DNA from: CAZTPJ01 sp964614515
Lineage (GTDB): Bacteria; Planctomycetota; Phycisphaerae; Phycisphaerales; UBA1924
DNA: 41,327 nucleotides
Direction of reading: 5' to 3'
NCBI GenBank assembly: GCA_964614515.1
Contig: CAZTPJ010000028.1
Location: 1-41,327 of the forward strand
Part shown: piece after piece, positions 7,412 to 15,465 of the stretch
How the letters are laid out: every line of letters begins with the position of its first letter
Numbering within the stretch: position 1 is the stretch's first letter
Notes under the pieces: generated by a model
What the model was told of the DNA's origin: nothing
What the model saw: the letters and a program-made list of their open reading frames with translations, nothing else
Databases searched by the model: none
Made by a program: the position numbers and the translations under genes

Positions 7412-8599
7412 ATGCTCGACTATCAGACCGCGGGCGAATCACACGGGCCAGCGCTCGTCGTCATCATCACCGGACTTCCGGCCGGGCTGGTCCTCGACAT
7501 CGACTTCATCAACGCGGAGTTGTCGCGTCGGCAGGGGGGCTACGGCCGGGGCGGGCGACAACGCATTGAACAGGATCGCGCCGAGTTCCTCGCGGGACTT
7601 CGACAAGGCCGTACCATCGGCTCGCCCCTGGCGATTCGCATCGCGAACAAGGATGCACGGCTGGATGATGCGGCGAAGACGCCGCCCGTGCATCGTCCGC
7701 GCCCCGGGCACGCCGACCTGGCCGGCAGCATCAAGTGGCTCACGACCGATTGCCGCGAAACGCTGGAGCGAGCGAGCGCCCGCGAGACAGCAGCGCGCAC
7801 GGCCGCGGGGGCCGTGGCGCGATGCCTCCTTCGCGTGTTTGAAATCGAGACCTTCGGCTTTGTCCGCGCCATCGGTGATGCGAAGGCCGACATCGAGCCG
7901 CGCGAGGACACATGGCGCGGCATGATCGCGCAGCGCGACGCGAGCGAGACATATTGCCCCGATCCGGCCGTGACGCAGCAGCAGTGCGCGATCATCCGAA
8001 AGGCGAAGATCGACAAGGACACGGTGGGCGGGATCGTCGAGACGCATGTGTTCGGTTGCCCGCCGGGGCTTGGCTCGTGCATGGATTGGCGCGACAAACT
8101 CGATGCGCGACTCGCATATGCCGTGATGAGCGTGCAAGCCATCAAGGGCGTCGAGATCGGACTCGGCATGAACGTCGCCACGCGACCCGGGTCGCAGGTT
8201 CACGATCCCATTCGCCATGACGCGACAAAGCAGGACTCCCACACACTCGGATTCACACGCGACTCCAACAACGCCGGCGGCACCGAAGGCGGCATGACCA
8301 ACGGCCAGCCCATCATCCTCCGCGCCGCGATGAAGCCGATCTCCACACTCCTTCGCGGCTTGCCCAGCGTGGACCTGACTTCGCGACAACCTGAAACCAG
8401 CCAGTATGAACGCTCCGACATCTGCGCTGTGCCCGCGTGCAGCGTGGTCGTTGAGAACGTGGCCGCGTTTGAAGTCGCCCGAGCCCTTCGCCAGAAGTTC
8501 GGCGGCGACACGCTGCTGGAGATGCGGACGAACTATCTCGCGTTCCTCGACGCGGCGCGGGGGCTGGGTCTGCCGAAGCCGGACGTGAGGCTGGCGTAA
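7412..8599 (+). CDS. aroC: Chorismate synthase
   Basis: This 395-residue enzyme catalyses the last shikimate step, converting 5-enolpyruvylshikimate-3-phosphate to chorismate with reduced FMN. The family signatures are all present: YQTAGESHGPAL at the N-terminus, the RRQGGYGRGGRQRIEQD loop, RPGHADLAGSIKW, the ERASARETAARTAAGAVAR helix, and SNNAGGTEGGMTNGQPI near residue 290. Length and order match the full-size bacterial enzyme, so it should be active. The start ATG follows a family C hairpin. No other shikimate gene lies in the window. Confidence 0.97.
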   Translation: MLDYQTAGESHGPALVVIITGLPAGLVLDIDFINAELSRRQGGYGRGGRQRIEQDRAEFLAGLRQGRTIGSPLAIRIANKDARLDDAAKTPPVHRPRPGHADLAGSIKWLTTDCRETLERASARETAARTAAGAVARCLLRVFEIETFGFVRAIGDAKADIEPREDTWRGMIAQRDASETYCPDPAVTQQQCAIIRKAKIDKDTVGGIVETHVFGCPPGLGSCMDWRDKLDARLAYAVMSVQAIKGVEIGLGMNVATRPGSQVHDPIRHDATKQDSHTLGFTRDSNNAGGTEGGMTNGQPIILRAAMKPISTLLRGLPSVDLTSRQPETSQYERSDICAVPACSVVVENVAAFEVARALRQKFGGDTLLEMRTNYLAFLDAARGLGLPKPDVRLA

Positions 8600-8848
8600 C
8601 CCTTGACTCTTGACACAAGCGTCTACCCATTGTGGGAATGTCGGTGACGATTCCGCGCAGACCCCAAGGGGTTGCGCAACTTCGGTACCAGGCCCTTCGT
8701 AATGTCCGGCTAGCTCGTCAAGGTGCGTGCAGGAGTTCTGCGCTAAATCGGCCAAAAATCAGTCCGATTGGGCATCAGCACCCGATAGAGGGCGTATCGT
8801 CATGGGGTGGCGCAGCATGTCTGCGCAGTGGAACCTTGAGGTGCGGCC

Positions 8849-10129
8849 GTGCTGATCGAATTCTTCGGCAAGAACTTCGGATGCTTCCGGGACGAGTTTC
8901 GCCTGTCGATGCTCGCGGCCGACATCGACAAAGACAGCCCGCGCGGCATCGTCGAAGTCAACGTCGAAGGCGACCCCGAACCTTTGAGGCTGCTGCGCTG
9001 CGCGGCGATCTACGGCCCGAATGCGTCGGGGAAGTCGACCATCATTCGGGCGGCCGCGGCATTGCGGTACCTGATCGCCGCTTCGAAGCGAATGAGTTCG
9101 GATGAGCCAATACGTGTGTACGAACCATTCGCCCTCGGCCCGAAGCGCGATGAGCCGGTGGAACTCGGCGTCGTGGCTGTCATCGAGGGGCGCGTGTATC
9201 GCTATGTAGTGGCTTTCGATCAACTCCGAATTACCCGGGAGTCATTGCAGCAGATTCCTGCGGATTCTCAGCCAATCACGCTATTTGATCGAGAATTGCA
9301 GAACACCACGGGCGAGTGGCGATCCGATCAGCAATTTCAACTTGTGACGAGCGATTTCCGCACCAACGCACTCGTGCTATCGCTCGCTGATTCCTTCACA
9401 CCAAAGCTGGCGAAAAATATCGCAACGGGACTTCGACGACTTCTCCTTACAAACGAAGTTCCTAACATACACCTGTGGCATCCGTTTGGAGTCAGTTCTG
9501 TTGCGAAGCGGGCGACCACTGAGGAGCCGTTCGCCGCTTGGCTGCGCAATGCGCTGCGCGCTGCAGATTTTGGCGTCGTGGACTTCGAAACGCAAACCGA
9601 GCGTTGGAGTGCGGACCCTTCATCCGGCGACTCCGCCGAGCAGGAGTCCGTCTCGGACGAGCGAGTACTGCACAGCTTCGTGTTCTTGCACGCAGCCAAA
9701 GAAGGCCATCTGCCACTGCCGTTCTTCAGTGAGTCCCTGGGAACTCGACGGTTTGTCACTCTGGCGCCGTTGTTCTTTGATCTCATGCACGAACAACGAC
9801 CAGCTGCCCGCTGGGTGGATGAACTCGACTCTTCATTGCACCCAACTCTGCTCGATCACCTGGTCTCGCAGTTCAACTGCGACCTGCCAAACGACAGGGT
9901 GCGTGGCCAACTGATTTTCAATACCCACGAATCTTCGCTGATGGAGGCCGAAGCACGGGAAGCAGTCCTGCGCCGTGATCAAATATACCTGACAGAGAAA
10001 GCGCTCGATGGTTCCGCTCGCTTGTACTCAGTCGTCGAGTTCAAAGTGCGAAGCAACAATAATGTGCGGAAGCGGTACTTGGAAGGGCGATTCGGAGCAC
10101 TTCCCACGCCAAGTTCACTGGTGGATTGA
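8849..10129 (+). CDS. AAA/ABC-like ATPase of an RloA/AbiL-type defence pair
   Basis: This 426-residue ATPase belongs to the SMC/OLD-like AAA group found in phage-defence pairs. It has a Walker A GPNASGKS (residues 56-63), an ABC-like signature around SESLGTRRF (294-302), a Walker B-type WVDELDSSLHP (322-332) and a sensor-like NTHES (358-362). The C-terminal RKRYLEGRFGALP is typical of RloA-like proteins. The GTG start at 8849 is backed by a GAGGTG ribosome-binding site. The RloB-like partner follows after 3 bp. In known systems the ATPase senses phage and activates a Toprim-like effector; here that role is inferred from the pairing. The two genes look less GC-biased than their flanks, which suggests acquisition. 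Confidence 0.85.
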   Translation: MLIEFFGKNFGCFRDEFRLSMLAADIDKDSPRGIVEVNVEGDPEPLRLLRCAAIYGPNASGKSTIIRAAAALRYLIAASKRMSSDEPIRVYEPFALGPKRDEPVELGVVAVIEGRVYRYVVAFDQLRITRESLQQIPADSQPITLFDRELQNTTGEWRSDQQFQLVTSDFRTNALVLSLADSFTPKLAKNIATGLRRLLLTNEVPNIHLWHPFGVSSVAKRATTEEPFAAWLRNALRAADFGVVDFETQTERWSADPSSGDSAEQESVSDERVLHSFVFLHAAKEGHLPLPFFSESLGTRRFVTLAPLFFDLMHEQRPAARWVDELDSSLHPTLLDHLVSQFNCDLPNDRVRGQLIFNTHESSLMEAEAREAVLRRDQIYLTEKALDGSARLYSVVEFKVRSNNNVRKRYLEGRFGALPTPSSLVD

Positions 10130-10132
10130 TGC

Positions 10133-10819
10133 ATGGCGCCAGCGAGAAAGAGCAGAGTCTCAAAGGATGCCCGCAGGGCTCGCCAGATGTACACGGCGCC
10201 CCGGCGCAATTCGTTGCGTCCGATGCTTGCGAGAGTCGTCGTGTTCTGTGACGACCGGGTGACGGCCGCTCGGTACTTGGAGGAACTACGGAAGATCACC
10301 AAACACGCCGTGACGTTGGAGGTTCGGACGCAGGAGTGTGGAGGCAAGTCGGCTGATGTGGTGGTCACGCAGGCCATCAAGTGTTGCCCAAGGAGGCAGG
10401 GGAGTGCAGCAAGCAACGATTCGGTGTGGGCGGTCATTGATACTGAATCCCGTCCCGAAGACATCAATCTTGCAATGGATGCACAAGAGCGTGGAGCCGC
10501 GAGGGGAGTCAGGGTTGTGTGCTCCAAGCCGTGCTTCGAGGTCTGGACACTTCTTCACTTCAAAGCCACCGGCCAGATGTTCGAGAACTGTGACGCCGTT
10601 TGGTCCGCCGTGAAATCGGCGTGGGAGAGCAAGTTCGGCCAAGACCCCGGGAAGAAAACGAGAGCCGACTACTCGAACATCGTCCCGCTCCGCCGCATCG
10701 CCGTCAACAATGCGAAGAGGCACACTTCACAGAATAGTCAATCGTGGTCCGAGGTGTACCTGTTGATCGAAGAGATCGAGCGCTTCCTCGCACTTCCCGG
10801 CGCGTCGCCTGCAAAGTGA
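10133..10819 (+). CDS. RloB-like putative Toprim-fold effector, motif I degenerate
   Basis: This 228-residue protein has the RloB layout: a basic N-terminus, a strand-plus-helix motif I (VVVFCDDRVTAARYLEEL, 35-52), a central acidic motif VIDTESRP (101-108), then KPCFEVWTLLHF (132-143) and a helical C-terminus. RloB-type proteins pair with AAA ATPases in abortive-infection loci such as AbiL. Most members read roughly CEGExTE at motif I, whereas this one has CDDRVTA, so the first acidic residue is Asp rather than Glu and the second is missing. It may be a divergent active enzyme or a weakened one. The gene starts 3 bp after the ATPase stop and is surely co-translated with it. Confidence 0.75.
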   Translation: MAPARKSRVSKDARRARQMYTAPRRNSLRPMLARVVVFCDDRVTAARYLEELRKITKHAVTLEVRTQECGGKSADVVVTQAIKCCPRRQGSAASNDSVWAVIDTESRPEDINLAMDAQERGAARGVRVVCSKPCFEVWTLLHFKATGQMFENCDAVWSAVKSAWESKFGQDPGKKTRADYSNIVPLRRIAVNNAKRHTSQNSQSWSEVYLLIEEIERFLALPGASPAK

Positions 10820-10862
10820 ACCAACTCGCGAAACGCAGGAACACGACAACCACGCCGCTGCC

Positions 10863-11990
10863 TCACTCCCCCCCCGTCGCCTGCTTGATGATGTCCACCG
10901 GAACCTCCCCCTCGAAGCGGTGGAACACCGTCCGGTGAGGGAACGGAATCTCGATCCCGTCCTTGTCGAAGCGGTTCTTGATCCGGCGATTCAGTTCGCG
11001 CTTCACGTTCCACTGCTGGAGCGGCTGCGTCTTCATCCGAAAGCGGATCACCACGGCCGAGTCGCCAAACGAATCCACGCCGAGCATCTCCGGATCGTCA
11101 AGGATCAGCGGGCCGAACTTCGGATCGCTGCGCATCCCCGCGGCCAGTTCCATCAGCACGGCCATCACCTTGTCCACTTCCTCCTTATACGCCACGCCAA
11201 TGTCGAACACGGCCCGCGAATACTCGTGCGTCATGTTCGTGACGACCGTGATCATGCCGTTGGGGATGAAGTGAACGCTGCCATCAAGCCCGCGCAGCCG
11301 CGTGACACGCAGCGTGATGTTCTCCACCAGGCCCGACGTGTCGCCGAGTTTCACCACATCGTTGATGCCGTACTGATTCTCAAGCAGGATCAGGAAACCC
11401 GTAAAGTAATCGCGAATCAGGTTCTGCGCACCAAACGCCACGGCCAGCCCCACCACACCCGCTCCCGCAAGCAGCGGCGCGATGTTGAACCCAACTTCGC
11501 CCAGCACCGTCAACGCCGTGGCCACCACAATCGCCACGCCGGCGAAACTGCGAAACACCGACATGAGCGTGTTGGCCCGCTTCTCCCGTTCAGCCTTCGT
11601 GCCCGGCCCGGGCTTCTTGGCGATCAGCACGGCCATTCGCCCGCTGATCTTCCCGATGATCCACAACAGCACGAACGCCAGCGCGATGATCGTCACCACG
11701 CGCAGACCATGCACAAGCAACCAATCGACCAGTTCATTCCATGACTGCGGGAGCGACTCAAGATCAATCGCGACTGTGTCCTCGGAGTCTTCCCCGCCTG
11801 ATTCGCGGCTTGCGTCCGACTGCTGGGAGGCCTCCCCCTGCGGTGGAGTCTGCGAAACAGATTCTTCGGGCTGGGCGGGTGCTTCTTGCGCTGAAGCCGT
11901 GGCATCCCCCACCACAACCCCAACCAGCATACACGCCAGTCCCATGACCCTCCAGACGCCGAACATTGTGTGCGATCGTGTAGTTTTCAC
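10863..11990 (-). CDS. MscS-family mechanosensitive ion channel
   Basis: This is a 375-residue inner-membrane channel that releases solutes during osmotic downshock. A signal peptide (residues 1-34) is followed by an acidic, low-complexity periplasmic stretch (about 36-75) and three membrane helices. The pore-lining helix is recognisable as PLLAGAGVVGLAVAFGAQNLIRDYFTGF, with FIPNGMI further on in the cytoplasmic beta domain. It lacks the extra N-terminal domains of MscK. The GTG at 11990 (VKTTRSHTMFG) is the outermost start; the ATG at 11966 would still leave a full signal peptide. It converges with the RloB-like gene and diverges from the dockerin-tailed gene. Confidence 0.92.
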   Translation of the reverse strand: MKTTRSHTMFGVWRVMGLACMLVGVVVGDATASAQEAPAQPEESVSQTPPQGEASQQSDASRESGGEDSEDTVAIDLESLPQSWNELVDWLLVHGLRVVTIIALAFVLLWIIGKISGRMAVLIAKKPGPGTKAEREKRANTLMSVFRSFAGVAIVVATALTVLGEVGFNIAPLLAGAGVVGLAVAFGAQNLIRDYFTGFLILLENQYGINDVVKLGDTSGLVENITLRVTRLRGLDGSVHFIPNGMITVVTNMTHEYSRAVFDIGVAYKEEVDKVMAVLMELAAGMRSDPKFGPLILDDPEMLGVDSFGDSAVVIRFRMKTQPLQQWNVKRELNRRIKNRFDKDGIEIPFPHRTVFHRFEGEVPVDIIKQATGGE

Positions 11991-12160
11991 GGTTCTTTGT
12001 AGGCAACGTGCGCGGCTGTGCCAAGTTGAGCCTGAAACAAGAGCGACGCACGGGCCTGAACATCGCCATCAACGTTCGGGCTTCGCGTGAGTCCGCGCCG
12101 AATCCTCCGTTCTCAGTTCTGATGAGCTCATCCGGCGTGTCCGTGCGTCGCGCCGCCGTG

Positions 12161-12180
12161 CCGAAGGAAACGTCCTTCGG
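12161..12180 (+). promoter_or_regulatory. Hairpin in the leader of the dockerin-tailed gene
   Basis: A perfect 8-bp stem (CCGAAGGA, loop AACG, TCCTTCGG) lies about 50 bp before the start codon at 12233. It has no T-tract, so it is more likely a stability or leader element than a terminator. Function unknown. Confidence 0.4.
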
Positions 12181-12232
12181 TGTTCAACGTTCACATCAAC
12201 CAGTGCTTCCCGATGGAAGCCGGAGGTGTTCC

Positions 12233-14029
12233 ATGTCTTCACGGATTCGATTGATGAGCCTGTGCGTTCTGGCGGGGTGCAACACGGCATTCGGCCAGTG
12301 GGTGGTTCGTCCGCTCGTCATGGCCGGGGATCCCTATCCCGCGGTCACACGCAGCATTCGTTTCGCGGAGTTCGGCGTGCCGTCGGTCTCGCGCGATGGC
12401 AAGGTCGGAGTCTCCGCCAGACTCACGGGCACCGGCGTGACGCCGGCCAACGACACGGCCATCGTGCGCATCGATGCGCCCGGCGTCATCTTTCCCATCG
12501 TGCGCGAAGGCGATCAAGCGCCGGGCGCGGCGCCGGGCCAGGTCTTCGGCGGCGCCGGCTTCCCCTCTGGCCAGGCCCCATTCACCGACATCGTCACGGG
12601 CGCCAACGGTGAGATTGTCTTCGGCGCCACGCTCACCGGACCCGGCGTCACGCCCGACAACGACACGGGCATCTGGTACTACGACATCAACACCGGCAAC
12701 ATCGCGATGCTGATGCGCGAAGATGGGGCCGTCGCCCTCACGCCGTACACCATCGACTTCGCGCTTGTGAGTCGTCCGCTCTGCCCGGGCGTGCCGGAAT
12801 CGCCGATCGTCGCGACACTCGCCGGGCCGGGCATCACCTCGACCAACAACACCGCGCTGGTGCTGGGGTTCCCCGTTCCGGCCGGGCCGCGACTGATGAT
12901 CCAGGAAGGTGATCCGGTGTTCGGTCCCGGGGCGGAAGTCTTCGGCGACTTCGGCGTCGGGAGCGTGAAGTCACATTCGCTCGGTGCGCCGATTCTCTCG
13001 ATGAACACGATCCTTCGCGGGCCGGGCGTCGGCCCTGCGAATGACAACGCGGTCTTCGCGGGTCAGTACGTCGCGGGACAGTTGCCACCGGTTCCGATGC
13101 TGGCGCGAGAGGGCGACCCGGCGCCCGCGCCATTCCCCGGCGCGGTTCACGGCGGGCTTTTCACGCCCCCCGCGACGGCCGAGCCGGAGTTCGCCGTGTT
13201 CAACGGGCGACTGGCCGGACCAGGCATCGGCAATGGCAACGATGAAGTTGTCTGGTGGGCGCTGACGCAAAGCGGCGCGATGTTGCCGCTGGCCGCGGAG
13301 AGTCTCCCCGTAACCAATCAACCCGCGCTGCGCCATGCGGGCGCGTTCGGGTTCCCGGTGGTGACAATCGGCGGCCTGACTGCGGTGGCGGGCGATCTCG
13401 CGGGTCCGGGCGTGACGCCGGGCGTGAATGACCGCGCGCTGTTCCGCGGATCGAACACGTTCGCCGAGGTCGCGATTCGGCGCGGCGAAGCCATTCGGAT
13501 GATGCCGCCCGGCGAGACGATCACCGGTACGTTCTACGCACCCGCGGTCACGCCGACCGAGTGGATCTCCACCTTGGCGCAACTCACCGGCCCGAGCATC
13601 ACGCCCGGCGTCAACGACGAAGTCATGGTCGTCTATTGGCCCAATCACTTCTCGTCGATGGCGATCAGAACAGGTTACGCGCTCGGTGCCGGCATCGTTT
13701 CAGAACTCGCGTTCGCCGACGGATACGCCGAAGGGTCCGGAGGCTACGACGGACGCCCGCACATGATGGACAACGACGGCCACCTCATCACGCGGCTGGC
13801 CTTCACCAACAGCGCTTCGGGCATCTTCCGCTCCGTGCCTTGCTACGCCAACTGCACGAACAACCTCAACGGATTCCCGGGCGACATCTTCGATTTCCTG
13901 TGCTTCTCCAACGAGTTCTCCAACGGATCGCCGTACGCCTGCAACTGCGACATGAGCACAGGCATCAACGTGTGCGATGTCTTCGACTTCCTCTGCTTCT
14001 CCAATCACTTCGCGATCGGTTGTCCCTAA
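12233..14029 (+). CDS. Secreted seven-repeat protein with C-terminal dockerin-like tail
   Basis: This 598-residue exported protein begins with a signal peptide (MSSRIRLMSLCVLAGCNTAFGQ). The body holds seven diverged units of roughly 65-80 residues. Each carries an L-x-G-PG-[VI]-TP-x-ND motif (for example LTGPGVTPDND, LAGPGITSTNN, LRGPGVGPAND), and most are preceded by a REGD-like turn. Seven such units would fit a beta-propeller, which is an inference. The C-terminus has two copies of D-[IV]-FDFLCFSN-x-F flanked by cysteines. This is the GC-type dockerin-like tail typical of Phycisphaerae surface proteins, probably used for anchoring. The ATG at 12233 follows a strong GGAGGTG site. The function of the body is unknown. 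Confidence 0.85.
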   Translation: MSSRIRLMSLCVLAGCNTAFGQWVVRPLVMAGDPYPAVTRSIRFAEFGVPSVSRDGKVGVSARLTGTGVTPANDTAIVRIDAPGVIFPIVREGDQAPGAAPGQVFGGAGFPSGQAPFTDIVTGANGEIVFGATLTGPGVTPDNDTGIWYYDINTGNIAMLMREDGAVALTPYTIDFALVSRPLCPGVPESPIVATLAGPGITSTNNTALVLGFPVPAGPRLMIQEGDPVFGPGAEVFGDFGVGSVKSHSLGAPILSMNTILRGPGVGPANDNAVFAGQYVAGQLPPVPMLAREGDPAPAPFPGAVHGGLFTPPATAEPEFAVFNGRLAGPGIGNGNDEVVWWALTQSGAMLPLAAESLPVTNQPALRHAGAFGFPVVTIGGLTAVAGDLAGPGVTPGVNDRALFRGSNTFAEVAIRRGEAIRMMPPGETITGTFYAPAVTPTEWISTLAQLTGPSITPGVNDEVMVVYWPNHFSSMAIRTGYALGAGIVSELAFADGYAEGSGGYDGRPHMMDNDGHLITRLAFTNSASGIFRSVPCYANCTNNLNGFPGDIFDFLCFSNEFSNGSPYACNCDMSTGINVCDVFDFLCFSNHFAIGCP

Positions 14030-14045
14030 ACCCACCTGGCGAGCG

Positions 14046-14086
14046 TGCCACTGGCGGACAAGACACTGGCGGGCAAGCCGCCAGTG
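14046..14086. repeat. Family C hairpin repeat plus a half copy
   Basis: A perfect 9-bp stem with loop GCAAG lies at 14064-14086, preceded by a half unit at 14046-14055. It lies between the convergent dockerin-tailed and S24-regulator genes and is identical in layout to the copy at 7367-7389. Confidence 0.8.
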
Positions 14087-14149
14087 GCACACGCAGGCCC
14101 ACGTCAACACCACGGTCCACCATGAACCACGCCATGGTGGACTGTTTCT

Positions 14150-15037
14150 TTACAGACTTCGCATGACTGACACGGCCGCATACAAACCCGCCACCTGCTC
14201 GCGCGGCAGCGTCCGCGGCGGATATGCGCTGTTGAGCGGCTGAAGCCGGATGAACTCATCACCGCTCTCATCACGCTCGAAGTACACGCGCTTGAATGTC
14301 GTTTCGTGATCCGGCTCGAGCCGCGCGAAGCAGTCCATCCCATCTCTCACCGGCCGTGACGGCGAGAACACTATGATGTCCCCCTCGTGATACTCCGGCA
14401 GCATCGAGTCCCCCACCACCCGCGCCGCGAACGCATCGGGATCACGCAAGTCCGGGCATCGCACATACTCATCCGCCACTCGCGCGGGATATCCGAGATC
14501 CGTGAACTCCTTCGGATACCCGGCCGCAACCTTGTTGATCAGCGGAACCTCCAAAGGCAGATGTATGCGCTCGGGCGCATCGGTCGCGGGGCTGACGGCC
14601 TCGACGAGTTTGTGCAGTTCGCCCGAGCGATACGCCTCATCGAGTCGCCCCGTGATGCGCCCGCCATCATCCACGCCGCTGGCCCCGACGATCTGCGCCA
14701 GCCGCGCCATCGCCCCCTGCCGCGACTGCAACTTCACCACCTCCCGCCGAACAGACGCCGGCGTCGATTCCCACCGCGCCGCCTCGATCAACACCCCGGC
14801 CGGGAGGAACAACGCCTCTTCCAAACCCCGCAAGAGCGCCTCGCCCGGCGGCCGTGGCCGTTGCCCGTTCTCGATCTGCGACAGATAACTCTTCGCACAT
14901 CCGACACGATCCGCAACCTGTTGAAGCGTGAGGCGACACTCCGCCCGCCGAGCGCGGAGGATCGCGGCCACGCCGAGGTGAGCGGACACGGGGTTGCCGG
15001 ACGCGCGATGACCGTTCGGTTCCAACTCTGTATCCAT
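14150..15037 (-). CDS. XRE-type HTH regulator with S24 (LexA/CI-like) autopeptidase domain
   Basis: This 295-residue repressor-like protein has an N-terminal HTH at about residues 36-59 (LTLQQVADRVGCAKSYLSQIENG) and a C-terminal S24 domain. The domain keeps an Ala-Gly scissile bond (A172-G173 in NKVAAGYP, compare LexA), a catalytic Ser (S211 in GDSMLPEYHEGD) and a catalytic Lys (K249 in TTFKRVYFE). Such proteins are cut by RecA-stimulated autocleavage after DNA damage; that behaviour is inferred here. The start at 15037 has a GAGGTGA site. Dyads of the GAAC/GTTC type lie 50-75 bp upstream and could be its own operator. The terminase operon promoter at 16376-16410 carries a dyad of the same spacing, which makes this the likely regulator of that operon. 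Confidence 0.88.
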   Translation of the reverse strand: MDTELEPNGHRASGNPVSAHLGVAAILRARRAECRLTLQQVADRVGCAKSYLSQIENGQRPRPPGEALLRGLEEALFLPAGVLIEAARWESTPASVRREVVKLQSRQGAMARLAQIVGASGVDDGGRITGRLDEAYRSGELHKLVEAVSPATDAPERIHLPLEVPLINKVAAGYPKEFTDLGYPARVADEYVRCPDLRDPDAFAARVVGDSMLPEYHEGDIIVFSPSRPVRDGMDCFARLEPDHETTFKRVYFERDESGDEFIRLQPLNSAYPPRTLPREQVAGLYAAVSVMRSL

Positions 15038-15088
15038 GTCTCACCTCACTCCCCACGGCCATCCGCAGAGCGGCCGGGAACGAACCAC

Positions 15089-15114
15089 GTTCACCGCCCA
15101 TCGAACGCTTCGAT
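15089..15114 (-). promoter_or_regulatory. Candidate operator of the S24 regulator (overlapping dyads)
   Basis: Positions 15089-15106 read GTTCACCGCCCATCGAAC, i.e. GTTC-N10-GAAC. Overlapping this, ATCGAA-CGC-TTCGAT (15100-15114) is a perfect 6-3-6 dyad, and GAAC-CAC-GTTC (15082-15092) abuts it. The cluster lies 45-77 bp upstream of the regulator start. The GTTC-N10-GAAC spacing and first six bases match the dyad at 16393-16410. Confidence 0.5.
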
Positions 15115-15392
15115 AGGATTGTGTACGGTACCCGATGGCCCCCGGCGGGGCAACCGAGGCTTGGAGCGATCGGTGCGTGAGCGATCACCTGGTTTCCTCA
15201 CGCAGCGGCGGAACACTCGACGCTGATAAACGTCTTCCTTCCTTGGAACTCTTAGCCGATTCGGCGCCTGAAACAACCCAGATTAACGAATTCGGGACGT
15301 TCCGGACGGATTTGACGATCGCCGCAAAAAAGTGGGGATTTCAACCCAGGTGGCCCTTGCATTCTTGGCTGCAGCCGGTATCCTCATGGGTC

Positions 15393-15413
15393 GCGACTCC
15401 GCGTCAGAGTCGC
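15393..15413 (+). promoter_or_regulatory. Hairpin in the leader of the PEP-CTERM-like gene
   Basis: A perfect 7-bp stem (GCGACTC, 7-nt loop, GAGTCGC) lies about 50 bp before the start at 15466. Its distance from the start codon is like that of the leader hairpin at 12161-12180. Function unknown. Confidence 0.35.
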
Positions 15414-15465
15414 CCGCGTTCCGTCGCGCGGAATAGATACAGGCGGGAGAAGTGGAGAGATGCTC

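Larger units (their letters stand above)
15038..15465. other. Divergent intergenic region between the S24 regulator and the PEP-CTERM-like gene
   Basis: This region holds the operator-like dyads at 15081-15114 and a leader hairpin at 15393-15413. A weak possible plus-strand promoter (TTGCAT, 16 bp, TATCCT, near 15357-15384) also lies here. I found no convincing gene, tRNA or known riboswitch. Confidence 0.5.

Noticed and set aside
7439..8755. Long minus-strand frame opposite aroC
   Set aside because: The translation has no recognisable domain and is His/Arg-rich; aroC is unambiguous.
8600..8848. tRNA or riboswitch in the gap before the defence pair
   Set aside because: A weak AAATCGG...CCGATT stem is present, but there is no cloverleaf or known aptamer pattern.
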